A stretch of DNA of 52,479 nucleotides from positions 1 through 52,479 of the forward strand of contig NZ_JAERMS010000017.1 in the NCBI RefSeq assembly GCF_017426725.1. Reading direction: 5' to 3'. The notes beneath the pieces were generated by a model. The model saw only the letters and a list, made by a program, of their open reading frames with translations, was not told the origin of the DNA and did not search any database. Each line of letters begins with the position of its first letter. Within the stretch, counting starts at the first letter, position 1. Below are positions 1-8,670 of this stretch, one piece after another. The position numbers and the translations under genes are program-made. This stretch comes from Prevotella illustrans (GTDB lineage Bacteria; Bacteroidota; Bacteroidia; Bacteroidales; Bacteroidaceae).

Positions 1-181
1 ATCGCTTATTTTCGTCCTTCTCTTTTCTTTTTCAAAATAATGCCACTTTTTTGATAGTATATGTAAAGATAATTCAGGGTGCGGTAGATATCATCGATAC
101 TTGTAAACCCTGTCCCCACTAATTTTCTACTGCTCCACAAAAACTCTGCTGCTCACCGTAAGTCTTCAATAAAGATATACG

Positions 182-403
182 AAAAAGGATCACTTCTCAC
201 GAAGTAATCCTCTCAAAAAAAACAGTAATTAACTCAAAATTTATAATCTAATTTCTATTTACCTTTCTGATATTATTCTTTAAATTCATAAATCCGTATT
301 TGCCATTTCCACCTCTTTTGCTTTTTTAAAAGCTAAAGGGAGAGCAAAAGGATAAAACAAATATCAATTATTTTGTAAGAAAGACATTGCTTATTAACTT
401 TTA
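182..403 (-). ncRNA. Candidate ~220-nt small transcript
   Basis: This is bounded by the promoter at 410-441 and by a terminator-like hairpin on the minus strand: 5 bp, one mismatch, 5 bp (207-211/206/201-205 pairing with 192-196/191/186-190), loop GTGA, then five T. Inside is another stem formed by TTTTGCT and AGCAAAA. The longest translatable pieces are two tiny ATG frames of 6 and 13 codons overlapping at ATGA and preceded by GAGGTGG; they are too short to call. No known RNA family was recognised. Confidence 0.35.
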
Positions 404-409
404 CTGCTG

Positions 410-441
410 CAAAGATAATAAAACATTTGTCTCATTCCAAA
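410..441 (-). promoter_or_regulatory. Bacteroidota-type promoter reading left
   Basis: On the minus strand TTTG (441-438) is followed after exactly 20 nt by TATCTTTG (417-410), matching the -33/-7 consensus TTTG-N19/20-TAnnTTTG of the Bacteroidota primary sigma factor. Transcription would begin near 403 and run left. It lies downstream of the cmk stop at 541, so it serves either a small RNA or a gene beyond the window edge. Confidence 0.6.
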
Positions 442-540
442 TATTTTTCAAACAAATTATAAGCGTAGCACGAAAAATTATTATTTTTTATCACTAATCC
501 ATTAAATAATTAATCAAAACAGCATTATCCTGTCATAAAA

Positions 541-1233
541 TTACATTTTTGCTGCTTTTTTATACTGATTAAAGAGCCATGCTCTCTGTTCCTCGATCGT
601 AAGATTACTATTATCCAACTCTATTGCGTCATCAGCCTTACGAAGCGGTGAGACCTCGCGGTGCGAATCGATATAGTCGCGTTCCTCTACATTCTTGAGA
701 ATATCGTCGTAGTTGGCTTCCATTCCCTTTTCACGCAACTCCGCAAACCTACGTTGCGCTCTGACTTCAGGACTGGCTGTGACAAATATCTTCAACTCCG
801 CGTCGGGGAAAACAGTCGTACCGATATCACGGCCATCCATCACAATCCCCTTCTCGCGCCCCATCTGCTGCTGCTGACAAACCATAGCCTCGCGAACAAA
901 AGGCAACGCGGCAATCGGACTGACATGAGCGCTTACTTCAAGTCCACGGATTTCCTTTTCAACAAGTTCACCGTTAAGATATGTGTCCGGTCTACCCGTT
1001 GTCGGATTAAAACGAAATGTAATCTGGATTTGGTTCATCTGCTTTTGCAGTCGGGTTTCGTCAATAGAACCATCGCTCATGAACATATTGTGGCGCAAAG
1101 CGTATAATGTGACCGAACGATACATGGCACCTGTATCAACATACACATAACCTATCTCCTTAGCCAAGTCCTTAGCCATTGTACTTTTACCACACGACGA
1201 GTAGCCATCTATCGCTATCGTAATTTTCTTCAT
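541..1233 (-). CDS. cmk: Cytidylate kinase
   Basis: Transfers phosphate from ATP to CMP and dCMP in cytoplasmic pyrimidine nucleotide salvage and synthesis. The 230-residue protein has the usual family length. An N-terminal P-loop is visible (GYSSCGKST, residues 10-18), the CMP-binding region contains VDTGAMYR (about 32-39), and [13 protein letters not shown] (about 133-145) is the conserved mid-protein motif. It begins 17 nt after the stop of the porQ-like gene on the same strand, so the two are probably co-transcribed. No terminator is obvious after the stop. Identification is confident. Confidence 0.93.
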   Translation of the reverse strand: MKKITIAIDGYSSCGKSTMAKDLAKEIGYVYVDTGAMYRSVTLYALRHNMFMSDGSIDETRLQKQMNQIQITFRFNPTTGRPDTYLNGELVEKEIRGLEVSAHVSPIAALPFVREAMVCQQQQMGREKGIVMDGRDIGTTVFPDAELKIFVTASPEVRAQRRFAELREKGMEANYDDILKNVEERDYIDSHREVSPLRKADDAIELDNSNLTIEEQRAWLFNQYKKAAKM

Positions 1234-1250
1234 ATATAATACTGTTTGTT

Positions 1251-2198
1251 TTAAAGCGAGAAAGCAACATTAAAGATTAACGAACTGCTATCAATATGAT
1301 ATTTCCCATAGGCCAGATTCAATTTAAAGCGCTCAAGGTTGAGCCCCGCGCCAAAAGAAAGGCCGGCACCATTCGTCACGCTCGTGTCTTCGGCCGACGA
1401 AATCCTCATCTCGTGTGCCCTTCTAAAGTTATAACCGGCCCCAATCCAAACGGAAGGAGACAACAATACGTCAAGTCCGGCTTTGCAATGGTCAATGAAT
1501 TTATAGTTCCAATGATTCAAATCTACCAACGTAGCATGAACTCTGAAAGGAGTATTCACCAAATGCTTGGATACGCCGAACTGAATATCAACCGGCATAC
1601 GCTCAAAGTCTTCATTAAAAGCTTTCAACTGACCTCCGAGATTTTTGGCCACCAGCGAGAACGACAGTTCATTGTCCGGGAGATAATAATTAAGTCCCAG
1701 ATCAACTCCGGTTGCCACCGCGTGATAAGATCCTAATGAAGAGAATATCCATTTGACGGCAACACCGCCTGCCAAATAATCAGTAAGCAAATAAGAAAAA
1801 TAACCTGTCAAGGCAATATCCTTGGCTGTAAAACTGCCTGTTATCACGCCTTGCTCATCCGTTTGCTTCATCGTACCATAATGAAGGTACTGCCCAGAGA
1901 CGGCCCAACTGGCTCGTTCGGTAATATTCCGATTAAAAGCAGCGGCGGCAGCGTTAGCATCATGCATATAACGCATATAACTGAAAGAGACATTCTTGTC
2001 GTCTACAGCGGAAAGAAGAGCCGGATTATGGAAAATAAGAGATGCGTCATTATCAACCAACGATATATTATCACCTCCCAAAGCACCGGCATGGGCACTT
2101 ACGGGCAACCTTAGAAAATTATATCCTGTCTGGCTTTCCTGCGCTGTTGCTTGTATAAAGGCAAAGCATAATAAAAGTGACAATCCTATCTTTTTCAT
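1251..2198 (-). CDS. porQ: Type IX secretion protein PorQ-like
   Basis: A 315-residue predicted outer-membrane beta-barrel with a clear signal peptide ([20 protein letters not shown]). The N-terminal [15 protein letters not shown] and the FHNPALL motif with alternating hydrophobic strands are typical of PorQ. PorQ belongs to the PorU-PorV-PorQ-PorZ surface complex of T9SS, which cleaves the C-terminal signal of cargo and attaches cargo to the cell surface (family knowledge from Porphyromonas). This fits the two T9SS-tailed proteins of the PUL at 12.7-16.9 kb and the PorE-like gene at 33.9 kb. It is the first gene of a two-gene unit with cmk; a minus-strand -7 box (TATCTTTG, 2227-2220) lies just upstream. 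An alternative is a general PorV/FadL-like barrel. Confidence 0.78.
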   Translation of the reverse strand: MKKIGLSLLLCFAFIQATAQESQTGYNFLRLPVSAHAGALGGDNISLVDNDASLIFHNPALLSAVDDKNVSFSYMRYMHDANAAAAAFNRNITERASWAVSGQYLHYGTMKQTDEQGVITGSFTAKDIALTGYFSYLLTDYLAGGVAVKWIFSSLGSYHAVATGVDLGLNYYLPDNELSFSLVAKNLGGQLKAFNEDFERMPVDIQFGVSKHLVNTPFRVHATLVDLNHWNYKFIDHCKAGLDVLLSPSVWIGAGYNFRRAHEMRISSAEDTSVTNGAGLSFGAGLNLERFKLNLAYGKYHIDSSSLIFNVAFSL

Positions 2199-2219
2199 CT
2201 ATTTTCCCTAAATATTTGG

Positions 2220-2258
2220 CAAAGATAATGTATTTTTCAATTATATAGCTTAACTTTG
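2220..2258. promoter_or_regulatory. Divergent -7 boxes between porQ and tonB-like genes
   Basis: TATCTTTG lies on the minus strand at 2227-2220, 21 nt upstream of the porQ start. TAACTTTG lies on the plus strand at 2251-2258, 44 nt upstream of the GTG at 2303. Neither has an exact TTTG -33 box at the expected distance, so only the -7 elements are supported. Confidence 0.45.
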
Positions 2259-2302
2259 TATTATTATTTACGCTGAAATAAAGGCGCAACAGATGGTTTA
2301 TC

Positions 2303-3022
2303 GTGGATATTAAGAAATCAAGAAAGGCAGATCTGGAGCGAAAGCGAATAACATATTATCTGTTGGGAACCATTCTTGTTCTCATGTTATTCCTCACCGC
2401 GCTGGAATATACGAGCCACAACAATAACCGGGCAATGAATGAAGAGGTCTTTGATGATATGAGCGAAGACATCGAAATGCTGCCTGCCATCGACACGAAA
2501 GACATGATTGCGACTGCTCCTTCGCTTATTCCTTCAATAAGCCAAAAGGTAAAACCCGTTGACTCTCCCACTAAATTATCTCCTAAAATCATTGCGTCCG
2601 CCCTTGATAGGCTTACGGACAGCCAAGGTTCTGCCCCTTCGACAACCGATAACGAACAAACAGACGAGCAAGCCGTGTCACAAGTTGCGGTAGACAACGA
2701 CGATAATCCACTTAATTTCAGAATCGTTGAACAACTCCCAGAGTTTCCGGGAGGGATGGTTGCCTTTGTGCAATGGCTCACCCAAAACCTCAATTACCCT
2801 GTCATTGCACAAAGACAAAACATAGAAGGCAAAGTCGTCATCTCATTTATCATCAATAAAGACGGCACAATCGTAGATTCTAAAATAGCCAAATCGGCAC
2901 ATCCTCTACTCGATAAAGAGGCCATGAGACTTATCAGAATCATGCCTAAATGGAAACCCGGCATGCAAAACAACAAGCCTTGCCGTACAATGTTTGCAAT
3001 ACCAATCAATTTTAAATTGTAA
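2303..3022 (+). CDS. TonB-like energy transducer
   Basis: A 239-residue protein with a short cytoplasmic N-terminus, one membrane helix (about residues 15-35, ITYYLLGTILVLMLFLTALE), a low-complexity periplasmic linker rich in S, T, D and P, and a C-terminal TonB domain (about 140-239: PEFPGGM, YPVIAQRQNIEGKVVISFIINKDG, WKPGMQNNKP). Such proteins couple the proton-motive force from ExbB/ExbD to outer-membrane receptors. The start is GTG at 2303; no in-frame ATG fits before the membrane helix. It is the first of four co-directional genes and is followed after 16 nt by the polyprenyl synthetase. No exbB/exbD or receptor lies beside it, so its partner is unknown; the SusC protein in this window is only one possibility. 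Confidence 0.8.
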   Translation: MDIKKSRKADLERKRITYYLLGTILVLMLFLTALEYTSHNNNRAMNEEVFDDMSEDIEMLPAIDTKDMIATAPSLIPSISQKVKPVDSPTKLSPKIIASALDRLTDSQGSAPSTTDNEQTDEQAVSQVAVDNDDNPLNFRIVEQLPEFPGGMVAFVQWLTQNLNYPVIAQRQNIEGKVVISFIINKDGTIVDSKIAKSAHPLLDKEAMRLIRIMPKWKPGMQNNKPCRTMFAIPINFKL

Positions 3023-3038
3023 AAAACAACAGAAAATT

Positions 3039-4010
3039 ATGACCGTTGAAGAAATCTTAGCCAGCCTAAACGAAAGTATTGACCTGCTGGCTTGTGACAA
3101 AAAGCCTACCGGACTCTATGAACCGATACGCTATGTGCTCAGTATGGGCGGCAAACGAACCCGTCCTATCCTGATGATGCTGGCCTATAATCTTTACAAA
3201 GATCATATAGAAGAGGTGCTCCCTTCTGCCATCGCATTGGAAACATACCATAATTACACGCTTTTACATGATGATTTAATGGATCAAGCCGACATGCGCC
3301 GCGGCAAAGCCACCGTACATAAGAAGTGGAATGCCAACACCGCCATTCTCTCGGGCGACTCCATGCTTGTGCTGGCCTATCAATACATGTCTCAATGCAA
3401 CACAAAATTCCTCAAGGAAGTGCTTGATACGTTTACCCAAACCGCGCTTGAGATTGGCGAGGGGCAACAATTAGATATGGATTTTGAGCACAGAGACGAC
3501 GTCACCGAGCAGGAATACATCGAAATGATTCGCCTCAAGACCAGCGTACTCTTGGCCTGTGCGCTCAAGATAGGCGCCATTTTAGCCGACGCTCCTCAAA
3601 AGGACATTGACAATTTATACAAATTCGGCGAACAGATAGGGCTGGCTTTCCAGTTACAAGACGACTATCTCGACGTCTATGGCGATTCTGCCGTATTTGG
3701 AAAACAGATTGGCGGCGATATCGTTTCCAACAAAAAGACATTCATGCTGATACAGGCCGTGAACAGAGCAACCGGCAATCAGAAAACCGAACTCAATCTG
3801 TGGTTGAATGCCAAGACATTTAACCGCGACGAAAAGGTTGCCGCCATAACAGCCATTTATAACCAATTGCATATAGACAGGCTTGCCCAAGAGAAAATAG
3901 AATATTATTTTAATGAAAGCAAAAGGTATCTCGACGCTATACAGGTAGCGGAAGAACGCAAGCAGGAACTTGCAAGCTACGTCATGCAAATGATGAACCG
4001 AAACTATTAA
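3039..4010 (+). CDS. Polyprenyl diphosphate synthase
   Basis: A trans-prenyltransferase that condenses isopentenyl diphosphate with allylic diphosphates to make the isoprenoid chain for quinones or other lipids in the cytoplasm. The 323-residue protein shows the two aspartate-rich motifs: DDLMDQADMRRG in the first half and QLQDDYLDVYGD near residue 210, plus GGKRTRP (about 39-45). The frame is open upstream to 2994, but that would overlap the tonB-like gene by 29 nt; the ATG at 3039 (MTVEEILASL) gives the normal family N-terminus and is preferred. Chain length (farnesyl, geranylgeranyl or octaprenyl) cannot be read from these motifs alone. Confidence 0.88.
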   Translation: MTVEEILASLNESIDLLACDKKPTGLYEPIRYVLSMGGKRTRPILMMLAYNLYKDHIEEVLPSAIALETYHNYTLLHDDLMDQADMRRGKATVHKKWNANTAILSGDSMLVLAYQYMSQCNTKFLKEVLDTFTQTALEIGEGQQLDMDFEHRDDVTEQEYIEMIRLKTSVLLACALKIGAILADAPQKDIDNLYKFGEQIGLAFQLQDDYLDVYGDSAVFGKQIGGDIVSNKKTFMLIQAVNRATGNQKTELNLWLNAKTFNRDEKVAAITAIYNQLHIDRLAQEKIEYYFNESKRYLDAIQVAEERKQELASYVMQMMNRNY

Positions 4011-4036
4011 ATAACAACTATAAACTTCTTTCATAC

Positions 4037-4735
4037 GTGCCTTACAGAAGATTACCCAAAACAGACGCGGCTCGTCTCAAAGCACTGAAGACCTTACTCG
4101 ACAGCGATGATATCTATACGGTCAGAAACCGGTTTATAGATTGGAAGATTCTGAACCGTGCGAAAACGGCTTTTGAACGTCTACAGACAGCTGTTGAACA
4201 ATACCAGATCAGCTTTCAGACGCAAACGAGGCATAACAGCAAAATCGAAAAGCTTCAGCGAAACGCGACCATGTATGTCAGTCATTTCCTGCAAGTGCTG
4301 CTGATGTGCACCGAACGAGGCGAAATCAAACGAAGCCAGCTATCGCTTTATGGGCTGGAAACGGACGCAACGTGCATCCCGAATATCAAAACCATCGCAG
4401 GACTGCTTGATTATGGCCAAAAAGCCATACAGGGAGAGAAAGCACGAATCAAAGCGGGCGGACGCCCCATTTACAATCCGCCCATCGGTATTGTGGCAAC
4501 TCACCTGGACATTTTCCGAGATTTTTATAATCAACAGCAACGCCTTTCGCGGCGCACAAGGCAAGACTTAGACGATTTGGTTCAACAACGCCCGGAAGTT
4601 GACAGCATTCTTCTCGAGCTCTGGAATCAGATTGAGGCACACTTTGCTCAAGAACCGCCCGAAATCAGATACGCTGCGTGCCGCAAACTGGGCGTGATTT
4701 ATTACTATCGCAAGAACGAAGAACATTTATACTGA
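4037..4735 (+). CDS. Conserved hypothetical protein
   Basis: No function recognised. 232 residues, no signal peptide or membrane segment, highly charged and mostly predicted helical (for example a stretch with ARLKALKTLLDSDD near the start and NSKIEKLQRNATMYVSHFLQ near residue 75). The start is GTG (4037), 26 nt after the polyprenyl synthetase stop. It ends one nucleotide before the tatD ATG, which argues for translation as part of the same transcript. The composition and helical pattern look like a genuine cytoplasmic protein. Its position between an isoprenoid enzyme and TatD gives no clear functional hint. Confidence 0.7.
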   Translation: MPYRRLPKTDAARLKALKTLLDSDDIYTVRNRFIDWKILNRAKTAFERLQTAVEQYQISFQTQTRHNSKIEKLQRNATMYVSHFLQVLLMCTERGEIKRSQLSLYGLETDATCIPNIKTIAGLLDYGQKAIQGEKARIKAGGRPIYNPPIGIVATHLDIFRDFYNQQQRLSRRTRQDLDDLVQQRPEVDSILLELWNQIEAHFAQEPPEIRYAACRKLGVIYYYRKNEEHLY

Positions 4736-4736
4736 C

Positions 4737-5540
4737 ATGATTATAGATACACATAGCCACCTCGACGTAGCCGATTTCACGGACGATCTGCCACAAGTCA
4801 TCAGTCGGGCGCAAGCCGCGGGCGTGGGTAAGATATTCATTCCGGCCGTTGACCTGCCCTCTGTCTCTGCCCTATTGGCTATATGCCGTCAATATCCCAA
4901 CTACGTTTACCCCATGATTGGCTTGCAACCCGAAGAGGTCAGAGCCGACTGGAAAGAGGTTTTGCAGACCATGAAGCAATTGCTCGATGCCGATCGGGCC
5001 GACAGTCATCCGCAATTCATCGCCATCGGTGAATGCGGTCTTGATTTTTACTGGAGTCGGGAGTTTGAAAAAGAGCAGTTAGCGGCATTCGAACAGCAGG
5101 TTGAATGGTCTGTCGAAACGCGTCTTCCGTTGATGATTCACTGCCGTAAAGCCCAAAACGAATTGCTGTCTATCCTCCGCAAATACAAAAACGACCTGCC
5201 CGGCGGTGTCTTCCATTGCTTTACGGGAAATCAAAAAGAGGCTCAGGACTTCCTGAGCATGCCCCGTTTCATGCTCGGCATCGGCGGAGTTTCGACCTTC
5301 AAAAGCAGCCATCTGCGCGAAGATTTGCCGGCCGCAGTACCTTTAAGCCGAATTGTTCTGGAAACCGACAGCCCCTATATGGCCCCGGTTCCTTATCGTG
5401 GCAAACGCAATGAGAGCACGTTCATAACCGAAGTTCAGAAAACGCTCGCCACGAGTTATGGTGTTTCGGAAGAGCAGATTGCCACTATCACAACAGATAA
5501 TGTCAAAACTGTATTTGGAGAATTTATTAAAGAATTTTAA
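4737..5540 (+). CDS. tatD: TatD family metal-dependent hydrolase
   Basis: A 267-residue TIM-barrel hydrolase of the TatD DNase family. The N-terminal metal-binding DTHSHLD (residues 3-9), GECGLDF (about 100-106), the MIHCRKA histidine (about 135-141), VFHCFTGN (about 159-166) and LETDSPYMAPVPYRGKRN (about 205-222) are all present, so the active-site metal ligands look intact. Family members act as 3'-5' nucleases and in DNA quality control. It is the last gene of the plus-strand cluster starting at 2303; tRNA-Ser follows 59 nt later. Confidence 0.9.
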   Translation: MIIDTHSHLDVADFTDDLPQVISRAQAAGVGKIFIPAVDLPSVSALLAICRQYPNYVYPMIGLQPEEVRADWKEVLQTMKQLLDADRADSHPQFIAIGECGLDFYWSREFEKEQLAAFEQQVEWSVETRLPLMIHCRKAQNELLSILRKYKNDLPGGVFHCFTGNQKEAQDFLSMPRFMLGIGGVSTFKSSHLREDLPAAVPLSRIVLETDSPYMAPVPYRGKRNESTFITEVQKTLATSYGVSEEQIATITTDNVKTVFGEFIKEF

Positions 5541-5579
5541 ATAAGCCCATTGGCTAATGAGTTTTTGCAAGAAAAGCTC

Positions 5580-5587
5580 TACTTTTG
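5580..5587 (+). promoter_or_regulatory. -7 box for tRNA-Ser
   Basis: TACTTTTG fits TAnnTTTG and lies 12 nt before the first base of the tRNA, placing the start of transcription about six nucleotides upstream of the mature 5' end. No exact -33 TTTG lies at 19-21 nt. Confidence 0.4.
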
Positions 5588-5599
5588 CACATCGATTTA

Positions 5600-5687
5600 G
5601 GAAAGGTGCTCGAGTGGCTGAAGAGGCACGCCTGGAAAGCGTGTAATCGTCAAAAGCGATTCGGGGGTTCGAATCCCCCTCTTTCCG
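5600..5687 (+). tRNA. tRNA-Ser (anticodon GGA)
   Basis: An 88-nt class II tRNA. The acceptor stem GGAAAGG (5600-5606) pairs with TCTTTCC (5680-5686) with one G-U; the discriminator is G. The anticodon stem CACGC/GCGTG (5627-5631/5639-5643) encloses the loop CTGGAAA with anticodon GGA at 5634-5636, reading UCC and UCU. A long variable arm and the T arm GGGGGTTCGAATCCCCC follow. CCA is not encoded (the DNA reads G-CAG), so it must be added after transcription. Confidence 0.95.
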
Positions 5688-5742
5688 CAGCGAAAGCAAG
5701 TCTTTACAAAAACATTGATTTGCGTTTCACCCACCATTTAAG

Positions 5743-5783
5743 GCAGTGGCATTAAACGATTGTTTAGTGCCACTGCTTTTTTT
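5743..5783 (+). terminator. Intrinsic terminator after tRNA-Ser
   Basis: A 15-bp stem with a GATT loop (5743-5757 pairing with 5762-5776, one G-T pair) is followed by seven T. It ends the tatD/tRNA-Ser transcription region. Confidence 0.85.
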
Positions 5784-6494
5784 ATCCTCCTTCAACAGAT
5801 GCTTACGATAGTTTTTGTGAACAAAAACCTTATCCATTCTCTTCGTTTTTGTATAAAAATATTACCTCAAAAGCGTTCAAAAAAATGGCGCAAATAGCGT
5901 AATCATCGCCGCCTTTTTCGCTATTTGGGGCTGAAGACGCCCCCATGATGGCATGATTTTTATGTTTTAATGGGTCATTGCTATGCTTTTATCACCCCAA
6001 AGCTATGCTTTTAGCGCGTCAAAGTTATGCTTTCGCAAGGTAAAAGGGCCACTATGAGCGGGTAAAAGCTATGCTTTGACGGGGCCGGAAGGGGTAAATC
6101 GCAGGAGCAATTTAGATAAACGACTGATTATCAAACCAATACTAAAACCGCCGTAGAATCGCGTATTTCCGGCCAAAGTCTGATTATTTTGAAATAATGC
6201 CACTTTTTTCAGCCTTTTGTAAATTTATTTCAGCCCCGCAGAGAGCACAAAACTATCTTCCCATTTTTTATAATAACAAAGGCTGTTTATTTCTTACGAC
6301 TGTATTAGCAAAAAAGTAAAACTTGAGAAAAGAAGAAGAATTAAAGAACGTAATTCGTTCCGGAACTTGTCGGATGAGCTTATGAGCGTCCGGAACAGCT
6401 TATAGAAAAGCGTTCCGGACGTTTCTGTTCTCATAATCGACATGCAGCTTATGCAGAAGCAGTTGAAAAGGAATAACCATCGACCACGGAGCCT
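5784..6494. other. 711-bp gene-free region with repeat copy A
   Basis: No protein gene is seen. It contains a perfect small palindrome GTTTTTGTGAACAAAAAC (5811-5828), repeat copy A (5881-6273), and several copies of GTTCCGGA, two of which form a 9-bp inverted repeat (GTCCGGAAC 6388-6396, GTTCCGGAC 6412-6420). The last lies downstream of the leftward PUL operon and may form a stem at its 3' end, although no T-run follows it. Confidence 0.6.
5881..6273 (+). repeat. ~395-bp direct repeat, copy A
   Basis: Matches 22151-22543 with about 17 differences by eye (about 96% identity), mostly transitions, in the same orientation. It contains a 9-bp inverted repeat (CAAATAGCG 5891-5899, CGCTATTTG 5919-5927), then a 22-nt-register array of AAAGCnnnGCTTT palindromes (5977, 5999, 6021, degenerate at 6043, 6065), then the palindrome ATTATTTTGAAATAAT (6182-6197). 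It has no coding potential. It lies just beyond the downstream end of the PUL. Confidence 0.93.
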
Positions 6495-8630
6495 TTATCT
6501 TGCCGTGAGTTCATATACACGACTGCAAAGTTTGTTGCCGGTAAAAAGCGGCAGGCCAACTGTCATCAGATAATTGCCCGAATAGGCCGTTACGCTGCCT
6601 TGTGATCCGTCGGCCCGATTGATTTCTTTTACATGATACGTGGCGGCCGGGTCGAGTCCCTCCATAACGACAGGATATAACTTCTCACTGTAGCGGGGGT
6701 AGACGTCGAAAGCGAAGACCACAGCCCGTAGACGATCCTTTGAAACATACATGGTAGAGGCATGATTGCCTTCGTAGGGCGAAATAAGCCGGTACTGGTC
6801 GCCTTCGAGTACGAGAGGCTTGAGTCTGTTGAAATCGGTCACCGACTGCTTACAGTAAGCCAGGTCATGCGCCGACATCTCATGTAAGTTGATATCAAAA
6901 CCAAGTTTGCCCATCATGGCTACGTTCACTCTGAACTTTAAACTGGCATCTTTGTTCCACGAAGTAACATGCGCACACTGCACCTTAGCAGGGAATACCT
7001 GCGAATAACCCCATTGTATGAACAGCCGTTCCACAGGGTCGGTGTTGTCGCTGGGCCACATTTCTACAAAATACTTCAATGCTTCATAGTCGGTGCGCCC
7101 CCCTCCGCCCGAGCATAGCATCATGGGCAGGTTGGGATATTTGGCCTTAACGCGTTTGAGCACACGATACAATCCCTTCACATAATCTATGTAGAGATTG
7201 CTCTGAGAGGCTTTCTGGTAAGATGAATAAATGTTGGTGATGGGGCTATTGCAGTCCCATTTGAAATAAGCAATGTCGGGATAGCGGGTCATCAAACCAT
7301 CGACCACGCCATAAACATAGTCCTGTACTTCCGGATTACCGAGGTCGAGCACAAGCTGGTTACGGAAATAATACTCCTCGCGGTTATCATATCTGATCAC
7401 CCAATTGCGGTGCTTCTCGTAGAGTTCTGATTTGGGACTCACCATTTCAGGCTCAATCCAGAGGCCAAACTTCACACCCTGCCGCCGGGCTTCTTCGGTA
7501 AGTCCCCCGATACCATCAGGCAACTTGTCGGCTGTAACTACCCAGTCGCCGAGTGCCTGCGTGTCATTATATCGCTTATACTTGTTACCAAACCATCCGT
7601 CGTCGAGCAAAAACAGGTCTACACCAAGCTTTTTGGCATCGCCGATGAGCGAAAGTAGCTTCGGTTGGTCAAAATCGAAATAGGTTGCCTCCCAGTTATT
7701 AAGTAATGTCATGCGGTCGCCCAGACCGTCCTTCACCTGATAACGGCGGGCCCAATCGTGCAGACTGCGGCTGGCCGTGCCCGTACCATTCAGGCTGAGC
7801 GTGAAGATGAAGTCGGGGGTTCGGAACGTTTCGCCCCGGGCAAGGGCGTATTGCGAGGCGTAAGGGTTGATGCCGCTGATGACTCTCAGTCCTCCGATAT
7901 TATCAACTTCAAACGTAAACCTGAAATTTCCGCTCCATGCCAGTGTCCCCACAAGTACCTTTCCCGCGTTCTCGGTCGCTTCCCTGTCAAACGAGAGCTG
8001 AAAGAATGGGGACGTAAACATATCGGCCCGTGCCCCCAGCTTGGAATCAACAACCTTCTTGCCGAAGAGTAGCTCCTGCGTGTGCCGATGCACTTCGCTC
8101 GCCCAGTCACCATCGTATTGGGTTAGGAAATATTTCTTTGAATAAAAATGAAGCATCGACGAGGCAAACTTTTCAAGCGTCACCTTGTTTTTATTGCTAA
8201 TCTCCGTCCAAGTCTTGTACACATTTTCTTTCTCATAGGCCACATAGTGCATGGCCACTTCATCGCCGTACACAGGATCGGCAAGCCGGATTATCGTCTC
8301 AGTGTATCCTTCGTGACGCGTGGTTGCGTGCGACTTATATTTCAGTAGCGTTGACGTGTTGCCATCACTGTGATTGATGTGCAGTGCCGGTTCAAAATAA
8401 TCCTCCATACCATGGGTGAGATAAGCCTCCTTGCCGAGAGGCAGAAGGGCGTAATCGGCAGCATTGTCCAGCTTTTTTCCGAAATAACTTTGATACAACC
8501 GTCCGTTGTCACCGATGGTGAACACGATACTGGTGTTTTGTGTCGCTACTACAACCTGCTCTTTTGCATACGTTGCACAGGTTGCCGAGAGCATTGCGAG
8601 CACGCTTAATAGTTTTGTAATCATTCGCAT
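6495..8630 (-). CDS. GH36-type alpha-galactosidase, exported
   Basis: A 711-residue hydrolase predicted to release terminal alpha-linked galactose. A signal peptide follows the chosen start (MRMITKLLSVLAMLSATCATYA); the frame is open to 8702 but that would overlap the regulator gene, so ATG 8630 (or 8624) is preferred. Motifs in order: an N-terminal beta-supersandwich, FLLDDGWFGNKY (about 330-345), FKWDCN with the predicted nucleophile Asp (about 458), CSGGGGRTDYEAL, and MWPSDNTDP with the predicted acid/base Asp (about 525). These are the standard GH36 signatures. It is the last gene of the PUL operon, 40 nt after the hybrid regulator. With no lipobox or T9SS tail it is probably periplasmic, acting on imported oligosaccharides. 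Confidence 0.9.
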   Translation of the reverse strand: MRMITKLLSVLAMLSATCATYAKEQVVVATQNTSIVFTIGDNGRLYQSYFGKKLDNAADYALLPLGKEAYLTHGMEDYFEPALHINHSDGNTSTLLKYKSHATTRHEGYTETIIRLADPVYGDEVAMHYVAYEKENVYKTWTEISNKNKVTLEKFASSMLHFYSKKYFLTQYDGDWASEVHRHTQELLFGKKVVDSKLGARADMFTSPFFQLSFDREATENAGKVLVGTLAWSGNFRFTFEVDNIGGLRVISGINPYASQYALARGETFRTPDFIFTLSLNGTGTASRSLHDWARRYQVKDGLGDRMTLLNNWEATYFDFDQPKLLSLIGDAKKLGVDLFLLDDGWFGNKYKRYNDTQALGDWVVTADKLPDGIGGLTEEARRQGVKFGLWIEPEMVSPKSELYEKHRNWVIRYDNREEYYFRNQLVLDLGNPEVQDYVYGVVDGLMTRYPDIAYFKWDCNSPITNIYSSYQKASQSNLYIDYVKGLYRVLKRVKAKYPNLPMMLCSGGGGRTDYEALKYFVEMWPSDNTDPVERLFIQWGYSQVFPAKVQCAHVTSWNKDASLKFRVNVAMMGKLGFDINLHEMSAHDLAYCKQSVTDFNRLKPLVLEGDQYRLISPYEGNHASTMYVSKDRLRAVVFAFDVYPRYSEKLYPVVMEGLDPAATYHVKEINRADGSQGSVTAYSGNYLMTVGLPLFTGNKLCSRVYELTAR

Positions 8631-8670
8631 GTCAATATATAAATTATGTTTTGGTCTATATTGGAGAGAG

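Larger units (their letters stand above)
1..540. other. Gene-free left edge (540 bp)
   Basis: No open frame of convincing length is present on either strand. The stretch is AT-rich. It holds a good leftward promoter (410-441), a hairpin with a T-run in the leftward direction (182-211), and near the edge (35-52) an 18-nt exact match, AAATAATGCCACTTTTTT, to the right part of the repeats at 5.9 and 22.2 kb. The match is followed by weaker similarity (TGTAAA, TTCAG), so it may be a decayed end of the same repeat family. Confidence 0.6.

Noticed and set aside
240..320. Two mini-ORFs (6 and 13 codons) on the minus strand, overlapping at ATGA
   Set aside because: Too short to call as genes despite an upstream GAGGTGG; kept only as part of the small-transcript candidate.
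5980..6089. CRISPR-like reading of the 22-nt array
   Set aside because: Units diverge throughout, there are no spacers, and the palindromes themselves carry the periodicity.
5875..6275. Short terminal inverted repeat (AAAAAATGG) at the ends of repeat copy A, suggesting a MITE
   Set aside because: It is only about nine A-rich bases and is not kept at the right end of copy B.
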